From CAZHYV01 sp964537055 (lineage in GTDB: Bacteria > Myxococcota_A > Polyangia > Palsa-1104 > JAEUJZ01), in the NCBI GenBank assembly GCA_964537055.1, contig CAZHYV010000001.1, positions 62,001 through 126,000 on the forward strand: 64,000 nucleotides of DNA, read 5' to 3'. Numbering within the stretch: position 1 is the first letter of the stretch; the number at the start of each line of letters is the position of its first letter. Below the pieces are notes generated by a model, which had not been told where the DNA came from, made no database searches, and saw only the letters and a program-made list of their open reading frames with translations. This document shows positions 58,046 through 64,000 of this stretch, piece after piece. The position numbers and the translations under genes were made by a program.

Positions 58046-59629
58046 TTACCCATTTTTTTGAGAAGCACTTCCTATCGTAGCAGAAAATACGCTTTGAAAA
58101 AACCTATTTGGTAACATTCCTAATCCTAGCGTCGAGACAACCGTAATCACAACTGCAATAAGCAAAGAGAGCGAACGGGCTTCTGGCTGTGAATTTTGAT
58201 GTTCTTTAGACATCGGGCGGAAATACATCGCAGTAATAATTCGTAAGTAGTAAGCAACGCTTACAAGACTCATCCCAATTAATAGGAAGAGAAGTGGCCA
58301 AAGGGTTTTGTCCGGAAACGCACTCTTCAGAAGATAAAATTTTGCTAGAAATCCCGCCATCGGGGGGAATCCACCCAAAGACAGAAGAAGCACGGTCATA
58401 CAAAGCACGGCTTTTGGATGAGATTTGGCCAGGCCCTCCCACTGTGTTAGATTGGCTCGTTCTTCATACCGGTGGCCCATTCCAACCCAGGTCACGACTG
58501 CCATGGTGCCTACGGAAGTGATTCCGTAAAAGAGTAAATAGTAAAGTAACACCCCCACCCCGTCTTGAGCAGAATTTCTAATCAAGATCACGCCAACCAG
58601 AAGATATCCTGCGTGTGCAATGGAGGAGTAGGCGAGCATCCGTTTGATATTTTCTTGTCTAAGTGCTCCCAGGTTCCCAAGAATCATGCTGGCGGCAGAG
58701 AGAAGGTAGAGGATGCTGACCATCTGGCTCTGCATGGGCTCGGTGTTCAAGGCCATCACAAAGAACCGGATCAAAAAGGCAAAGGCTGCCGTTTTTACAG
58801 CAGTCATCATAAACCCTGTAATCGGCGCTGGGGCTCCCTCATAGGTATCAGGAGCCCACATATGGAAGGGAACAGCTGCAATTTTGAACGCAATGCTTCC
58901 CATGACAAGGAGAGCCCCAATGCTCCAAAGACCCGAGTGAAGGACGACTTTCGAAACAAGCTGTGTCGATCCAGTGGCTCCGTACATAAGGGCAATTCCA
59001 TAAAGCAAAATGGCTGAGACAAAAGCTCCCACAAGAAAATATTTTAGCGCCGCTTCTGACGATTTTTCTGACTTTCTCCACAAGCCCGACAAGACATAGA
59101 CGCCAAGAGACAGAGTCTCGATTCCTAGAAACATGGCGACCCAATCATGCGCCATAATGAGGATCATCATCCCTACCAGAGAGAAGAAAATAAGCACATA
59201 GGCCTCTCCTGATTCAAACCTGTTTTTAAAGAAGGCGGGCAGGGTCATGATGCTGAGAATAGCAATCACAACGCAGAGCCCAGACGCAAAAAGACCAAAT
59301 CTATCAACAATGAGCATGCCTTTGTAAATTAAGACACTACTTTGATGAGGGTCTACTCCCAGCCGGAACCATTGCCACACGATCACACAAAGCACGCTAA
59401 GCAGCCCAAGGACAGACAGAGGCATAAGGTAGAAGCGAGAACCTGGAGGCGCCACGACGTAGCCTTCCGAGGTTTCTGCAGGCATCTCTTTGTGCCGGTC
59501 TTTTCCTACAAGCCTTATTCTTGAGAACGCATCAAGAAGCAGTATGAGAATGCCCAGGATCCCTAGCAACAGAAGGGGGGCACTACTATAGAGATTAATC
59601 TCCATCGAAGTAAAAGGGACGAGAATCAT
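58046..59629 (-). CDS. nuoN: NADH-quinone oxidoreductase subunit N
   Basis: The 527-residue polytopic protein is NuoN: helices with FFSLVGMMILIMAHDWVAMF followed by LGIETLSLGVYVL, KYFLVGAFVSAILLYGIALM, and AFKIAAVPFHMWAPDTYEGA with the conserved Lys-x-x-x-x-P-x-H-x-W and P-D-x-Y-E-G of antiporter-like subunits. KRMLAYSSIAHAGYLLVG follows. It is one of the three proton-pumping antiporter-like subunits of complex I. The stop overlaps no gene but the spacing to gspC is 15 bp. Confidence 0.95.
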   Translation of the reverse strand: MILVPFTSMEINLYSSAPLLLLGILGILILLLDAFSRIRLVGKDRHKEMPAETSEGYVVAPPGSRFYLMPLSVLGLLSVLCVIVWQWFRLGVDPHQSSVLIYKGMLIVDRFGLFASGLCVVIAILSIMTLPAFFKNRFESGEAYVLIFFSLVGMMILIMAHDWVAMFLGIETLSLGVYVLSGLWRKSEKSSEAALKYFLVGAFVSAILLYGIALMYGATGSTQLVSKVVLHSGLWSIGALLVMGSIAFKIAAVPFHMWAPDTYEGAPAPITGFMMTAVKTAAFAFLIRFFVMALNTEPMQSQMVSILYLLSAASMILGNLGALRQENIKRMLAYSSIAHAGYLLVGVILIRNSAQDGVGVLLYYLLFYGITSVGTMAVVTWVGMGHRYEERANLTQWEGLAKSHPKAVLCMTVLLLSLGGFPPMAGFLAKFYLLKSAFPDKTLWPLLFLLIGMSLVSVAYYLRIITAMYFRPMSKEHQNSQPEARSLSLLIAVVITVVSTLGLGMLPNRFFQSVFSATIGSASQKNG

Positions 59630-61317
59630 AAGCTTCTCCTAAGATGAGAGGAATGCTTGAGAGGCATACCTGCGGATCCTTGCAGATTCCATGGCAGAGT
59701 CGATTTTTGAAAAGATGCAACAACAAAAGAAGGCGGATGCTTATCGCTCTTTGCAGCTTGTTTGATCGTTGGTTCCTCGAGTTTCATGATGGATTCTTCG
59801 AGATGAAGTCTTTCTTTTGCATGCTTGAGTGTTTGGTCGATATCAGGAGCCATCCTGGAAAGGAAAGGCGCTGGATAGAGTCCTAAGAAAAATGCCATAA
59901 CGATCATAGGCAAAAGGTAAACGACTTCACGAACGGATAAATCCTTGAGGTGTTCATTTTCTTTTTTGGAAATCGGACCAAACATCACCCGTTGGAACAT
60001 TCCTAGCATATAGATGGCTCCAAGAACGACGCCGGTCGCTGCGAGCGCACAGAACAATCGTGCGTAGGGAAATAGAGTAGGATCAAAACCACTTCCTCTC
60101 ATATTTGGGTTCATTGTGCCTACCAGTACCAAGAATTCACCGACAAATCCGCATAGGGTAGGCAATCCTATCGAAGCGAGGGTAAAAATGAGAAAAAAAG
60201 CTCCGAATACGGGCATCTTTTGATAGACCCCGCCAAAATCCTCCATGTTGCGCGTATGCCGACGCTCGTACAAAACCCCAATACAGAGGAATAACCCTCC
60301 CGTCGAGATTCCGTGTGCAAGCATTTGATACATAGCACCACTCACCGAAATTGGATTTAGCATCATCAGCCCTAGAACAACAATGCCCATATGGGCTACC
60401 GAGGAATACGCGATGAGCTTCTTGATGTCTTTTTGTGCATAGGCAACCAAAGAGCCGTAGATCACTCCGATTACTGATAAAATGGATAAAAGAGGAGCCA
60501 TCGTTTTGAGCGCAGCTGGAAACAGAGGGATTGCATAACGGATGAGCCCATACCCACCAAACTTTAAAAGGATGCCTGCCAGAATGACTGATCCGGCAGT
60601 CGGTGCTTCGACGTGAGCATCTGGCAACCAAGTATGTAGGGGGAAAATAGGGACTTTGATACAAAAGGCTGCAGCAAAAGCCAAAAAGCAAAAAAATTGT
60701 TCGTTGTAAGAGAGAGAAAGCCGCAAGAAATCAGATAATTGGAAGGACCAAATTCCGGTTGTTTGCTGCCCTTTGATGGCGAGGAACAGGATCGCGGCCA
60801 GCATGAGGAGGGAACCGACCATCGTATAGATGACAAATTTAAGAGATGCATAGATTCTACGTTCACCCCCCCAAACCCCAATAAGGAGGTACATAGGGAT
60901 GAGCATCATTTCCCAAAAGACGTAAAACAAGAATACATCTGCAGCGAAAAATGCACCAAGCATTCCCGTTTCAAGCACCAGGAGACAGACGGTAAAATCT
61001 CGAATCCTCTTTTCAATAGAGTGATGGCTTGAAAGAAACACAATCGGCATAAGAAAAGTGGTTAAGAGGACAAGCCAAGTAGAGATCCCATCGTTGACAA
61101 GATGATAGTGAATTCCAAACGAGGAGACCCAAGGAACATCAATTTCGAAAGTGGACCCTTTCGTAAATAGAAGCTTCAGAGAAATAAGGAATGTAAGCAG
61201 CGAAAAAGATAAACCGATTCCTTTGATCAATCGCTCTTCTTCTTTTGGGATGAAGAGGCTTAGAACAGCTCCAACGAGAGGAAGAAAGGTAATAATGGTG
61301 AGAGACCAGTCTGTCAT
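59626..61317 (-). CDS. nuoM: NADH-quinone oxidoreductase subunit M
   Basis: The 563-residue protein has FYVFWEMMLIPMYLLIGVWG (the conserved Glu in helix 5), FCIKVPIFPLHTWLPDAHVE (K, H, D-A-H) and KKLIAYSSVAHMGIVVLGLM, all NuoM hallmarks. A 60-residue tail after the last helix (GLYPAPFLSRMAPDIDQTLK onward) is longer than in E. coli. It overlaps nuoN by 4 bp. Confidence 0.95.
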   Translation of the reverse strand: MTDWSLTIITFLPLVGAVLSLFIPKEEERLIKGIGLSFSLLTFLISLKLLFTKGSTFEIDVPWVSSFGIHYHLVNDGISTWLVLLTTFLMPIVFLSSHHSIEKRIRDFTVCLLVLETGMLGAFFAADVFLFYVFWEMMLIPMYLLIGVWGGERRIYASLKFVIYTMVGSLLMLAAILFLAIKGQQTTGIWSFQLSDFLRLSLSYNEQFFCFLAFAAAFCIKVPIFPLHTWLPDAHVEAPTAGSVILAGILLKFGGYGLIRYAIPLFPAALKTMAPLLSILSVIGVIYGSLVAYAQKDIKKLIAYSSVAHMGIVVLGLMMLNPISVSGAMYQMLAHGISTGGLFLCIGVLYERRHTRNMEDFGGVYQKMPVFGAFFLIFTLASIGLPTLCGFVGEFLVLVGTMNPNMRGSGFDPTLFPYARLFCALAATGVVLGAIYMLGMFQRVMFGPISKKENEHLKDLSVREVVYLLPMIVMAFFLGLYPAPFLSRMAPDIDQTLKHAKERLHLEESIMKLEEPTIKQAAKSDKHPPSFVVASFQKSTLPWNLQGSAGMPLKHSSHLRRSL

Positions 61318-63755
61318 GGTTGGTTCTCCAGAGTAGCGAAATGGTTTATAGAGGGAGTGGTTGGCGAAAGAGTCATTGGTTGGGCTTTAGCCATGTTCAC
61401 ATTGGCAGCTTCGACAATTACTGATTGATTTCCGTGAAAGAACAGCTGATCCGAACGTACGCATGTACCCTGGATGGGGGAATCACATACCTCAACAACA
61501 ATTCGGTAAGTCTGTTTTGTAGGGCTAGTCGTATACTCATGATCAAATTCAGTTTGTTCTGAAAGCGGCATGCTTGTGAAAGCGTTTCCGCGCTGCTCGA
61601 AGTCTACCCGATAGAAGAAATGCTTTTGGGCTGGATGATTTTTTCCTACCGAAATGCTTACTTTATTTCCTAGGATGGAGCGAATTCTGAAATCTGCTGC
61701 CTGCCTTAAATCCATATGGTGGATAAAGTTCCATCCGCTTAGATACCAGATCATAATAATGCCCAAAGCAACTGCAGCAAGGTAGCGTTGGACTTGCCCG
61801 TTTTGAATATAGCGTACTGCTTTTCCTAAGCCTTGAACTAGATTCGCAACTCCTTGAATGTACCCTTGATCAATGATTGACCTATCGAAGAAGCGAAAGA
61901 AAACTTGCGAAATGTGCTGTAAGGGTCTTACGAAGAGAACCTGATAAAGCTCATCGATGTAGTACTTATTCCAAAGCAATTGGTAGAGAGGACGTAGCCG
62001 TTTTGCTAAGGTCTGGGCTATCTTTGAGAACCCATCTGCATAAAAGAGGTAAGCGACAAGAATTCCAAGCACAGAAACCAAGGAAGCAATGCCCATTAAA
62101 ATCTTCTCTAAGCGCTCATGGCTAGCCAACGCAGATTCTGACAAAGGTGCATGGGAGGTTTGGAAACTATCTAGCCAGGTGCCCAAGATGTCTGGGAAAT
62201 GAAGCTGTTTTGGTACCAGGACTTCAGGGACCCATAAGAACCCAGCAACGATAGAGCCGATGGCCAAAATCACTAAAGGAAATGTCATTGAAAAAGGAGA
62301 CTCATGCAGGTGAGACTTCTGTTCTTCGCTCCCACGGAACTTCCCATGAAATACCAAGAAATAGAGTCGCCACATATAAAAGGCAGTACATAGAGCTGCC
62401 AGCAGTAGGACTCCCCATAAAACTTTGGGATACGTATGAGCGACAAAATCGTGGATCCAAGCAGGTGCTGTCCTGGCTACACGAAAATGCGAACCAAAGG
62501 CTCCTGATAAAATTGCATCTTTGCTAAAGAAACCGGCAAACGGAAAAATTCCAGCAATCGCAAGGCAGTAGACCAAAAAGGTCCCATGCGTGATGGGAAG
62601 ATGTTTTCGAAGTCCTCCCATCTTTGAGATGTCTCCTTCACCATCCATTGCATGCATGACAGAACCTGCCCCTAAGAATAACCCCGCCTTAAAGAACGCG
62701 TGCGTGAGAAGATGAAAAATCGCAGCTACATACGCGCCCGTTCCTACGCCGACGAACATAAACCCAAGCTGGCTTACGGTCGAATAGGCGAGAACTTTTT
62801 TAAAGTCACGCTGTACCAAACCAATGGTGGCCGCAAACAATGCTGTCAGTGCTCCAATTCCAGCAATCAGCATTTTTGCTGCGGTTGGATTGACGTCGTA
62901 GAAGATATGCGTCCGGGCAATGACATAGACGCCTGCGGTCACCATAGTCGCTGCATGGATGAGGGCAGATACCGGCGTTGGTCCTGCCATGGCGTCTGGA
63001 AGCCAGATATAAAGAGGGATTTGCGCACTTTTTCCAGTGCAGCCAATAAAGAGAAAAAGCCCAATAAAATAATAAGCAGGCCAGCCAAACCATAGAGGCT
63101 CGCTTAACCTCGAAACAAGATTGCTTGAAAAGTCGCTATATTTTAGCGTGCCCGCATAACCGAAGAGGAGACACATCCCTAAAAGAAAGAAGAAATCACC
63201 AATGCGATTGACAATGAAAGCTTTTCGGCCTGCAGTGGCATTTTTTTCTTCCTTGTACCAAAACCCAATCAGCAAATAGCTGCAAAGTCCTACCCCTTCC
63301 CATCCTACAAAGGTGATTGGGAGAGAATCTCCGAGAACAAGGATCAGCATAAACCCGGTAAAGAGGTTTAAGTAGGCAAAAAATTTAGCATATCCAGGGT
63401 CGTGTTCCATGTATCCGATAGAATAGATGTGGATGAGCAACCCAATCCAGCAGACAACCAGAAGTAGTACCGAGGACAAGTGGTCTAAAACCAACCCAGC
63501 GCTGATATGGCTTCCTTTGGTAAAGATGCCAGAGAGGGTAATCCAATCTGCCTGAAAGAACCGATCTACAAGAACAGCATGAGGACTATGGACTAAGGAG
63601 ATGACCGCTTGGGTAGATAGAAGCGCAATCGTAGCGATTGTACCACAGCCGATCAAGCTGACTGTGCCTCGCTTTAGCCTTTTTCCAAAGAGGAGGTTCA
63701 GTAAGGCACCAACAAAGGGAATGATGGGGATAAGAAACAGGGGAAATGATCTCAT
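61314..63755 (-). CDS. nuoL: NADH-quinone oxidoreductase subunit L, with extra C-terminal domain
   Basis: The 813-residue protein is NuoL: LPITFVGWEGVGLCSYLLIG with FWYKEEKNATAGRKAFIVNR, QIPLYIWLPDAMAGPTPVSA, and KKVLAYSTVSQLGFMFVG, plus the long lateral-helix region after 520. Usual lengths are 610 to 680. Here a roughly 130-residue soluble-looking tail follows the final membrane helix (IIMIWYLSGW), including a strand-rich stretch (YRIVVEVCDSPIQGTCVRSD) with two cysteines, reminiscent of Ig/PKD-like domains. It overlaps nuoM by 4 bp. Confidence 0.94.
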   Translation of the reverse strand: MRSFPLFLIPIIPFVGALLNLLFGKRLKRGTVSLIGCGTIATIALLSTQAVISLVHSPHAVLVDRFFQADWITLSGIFTKGSHISAGLVLDHLSSVLLLVVCWIGLLIHIYSIGYMEHDPGYAKFFAYLNLFTGFMLILVLGDSLPITFVGWEGVGLCSYLLIGFWYKEEKNATAGRKAFIVNRIGDFFFLLGMCLLFGYAGTLKYSDFSSNLVSRLSEPLWFGWPAYYFIGLFLFIGCTGKSAQIPLYIWLPDAMAGPTPVSALIHAATMVTAGVYVIARTHIFYDVNPTAAKMLIAGIGALTALFAATIGLVQRDFKKVLAYSTVSQLGFMFVGVGTGAYVAAIFHLLTHAFFKAGLFLGAGSVMHAMDGEGDISKMGGLRKHLPITHGTFLVYCLAIAGIFPFAGFFSKDAILSGAFGSHFRVARTAPAWIHDFVAHTYPKVLWGVLLLAALCTAFYMWRLYFLVFHGKFRGSEEQKSHLHESPFSMTFPLVILAIGSIVAGFLWVPEVLVPKQLHFPDILGTWLDSFQTSHAPLSESALASHERLEKILMGIASLVSVLGILVAYLFYADGFSKIAQTLAKRLRPLYQLLWNKYYIDELYQVLFVRPLQHISQVFFRFFDRSIIDQGYIQGVANLVQGLGKAVRYIQNGQVQRYLAAVALGIIMIWYLSGWNFIHHMDLRQAADFRIRSILGNKVSISVGKNHPAQKHFFYRVDFEQRGNAFTSMPLSEQTEFDHEYTTSPTKQTYRIVVEVCDSPIQGTCVRSDQLFFHGNQSVIVEAANVNMAKAQPMTLSPTTPSINHFATLENQP

Positions 63756-63759
63756 AGGC

Positions 63760-64000
63760 TTAGTATTTGAGCTGGGTTAGGTCATGCAGGTTGATACTTT
63801 GACGATTTCGAAATACGCCGACCACAATAGCAAGCCCTACAGCAGCCTCTGCTGCAGCGATGGCAATGCCCAAAAGCGCAAACGCTTGCCCACGCATGGC
63901 ATCGGTTCCCTGCCAAGAGGCATGGAGTTTGGAGAAGGCTACTAGCGTTAGGTTCGCTGCGTTGAGCATCAGTTCAATAGACATGAGGCAAATAAGAACA
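63760..64000 (-). CDS. nuoK: NADH-quinone oxidoreductase subunit K, 5' truncated by window edge
   Basis: The last about 80 residues are seen; the frame remains open upstream of the internal ATG at 63984 to the window end (VLICLMSIELMLNAANLTLV). Typical NuoK sequence is visible: I-E-L-M-L-N-A-A-N-L-T and AFALLGIAIAAAEAAVGLAI. NuoK is about 100 residues and has three membrane helices with conserved Glu residues for proton transfer. It is followed by nuoL at 4 bp. Confidence 0.94.
   Translation of the reverse strand, partial: VLICLMSIELMLNAANLTLVAFSKLHASWQGTDAMRGQAFALLGIAIAAAEAAVGLAIVVGVFRNRQSINLHDLTQLKY

Noticed and set aside
1..64000. CRISPR arrays, rRNA genes and riboswitches
   Set aside because: No regularly spaced repeats, rRNA motifs or conserved riboswitch cores were seen by eye. 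A covariance-model scan would be needed to exclude small RNAs.

Overview
The window comes from a Gram-negative bacterium with mid-range base composition. It encodes a type II secretion system with a secretin, a TolC-type outer membrane factor, many lipoproteins and a proton-pumping NADH dehydrogenase. The PHA-granule-region protein next to a DUF2505 protein, the repeat-rich secreted proteins (LRR, WD40-like) and the gsp/nuo neighbourhood suggest Myxococcota or a related delta-proteobacterial lineage. This is an inference from gene content; no rRNA is present to settle it. A run of 100 N (19020-19119) shows the sequence is a scaffold.

Region 1 (1 to about 24003) is the right-hand part of a Mu-tailed (myovirus-type) prophage. 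Late genes run rightward from 2 to 12343: baseplate hub, spike, gp46, gp47/J, a gp48-like protein fused to a seven-bladed propeller, fibre-like proteins, small lipoproteins, a holin-like protein, a CHAP-type endolysin, an RlpA-like protein and a DUF2335 membrane protein. A leftward 'moron' gene for a secreted duplicated-domain protein (1199-2146) interrupts the baseplate operon. Early genes run leftward from 23517 to 12381 as one tightly overlapping operon: an HTH regulator, a Sak4-like RecA-fold ATPase, a GGDEF diguanylate cyclase, winged-helix and replication-initiator proteins, a DnaC-like loader, RusA and many small unknowns. The initiator gene carries in-frame 165-bp tandem repeats, which are a candidate replication origin, and the assembly breaks inside them. 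Capsid, terminase and integrase genes are not seen and presumably lie to the left.

Region 2 (24004 to about 29700) is an integration-scarred junction. Three 3' fragments of a tRNA-Val-like gene lie here (24004, 24855 and 28041). With them are a truncated BRO-N protein, broken DUF2971 and EVE-domain genes, and two AAA/DUF4143 ATPase genes. Each ATPase gene has a long perfect inverted repeat at its 5' end and a tRNA fragment just past its 3' end.

Region 3 (29760 to 64000) is chromosomal backbone: a WD40-type lipoprotein, a Rieske/FAD oxidoreductase, thrS (without the TGS domain) and rpmI, an outer membrane protein, an RluA-family pseudouridine synthase, tldE and tldD flanking a secreted LRR protein and a lipoprotein, a run of small envelope proteins, ygfZ, a TolC homologue, type II secretion genes (gspH, G, F, E, D, C, with a DUF202 gene and a GspC-like paralogue inserted on the other strand) and the end of the nuo operon (nuoN, M, L, K). 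NuoK runs off the right edge.
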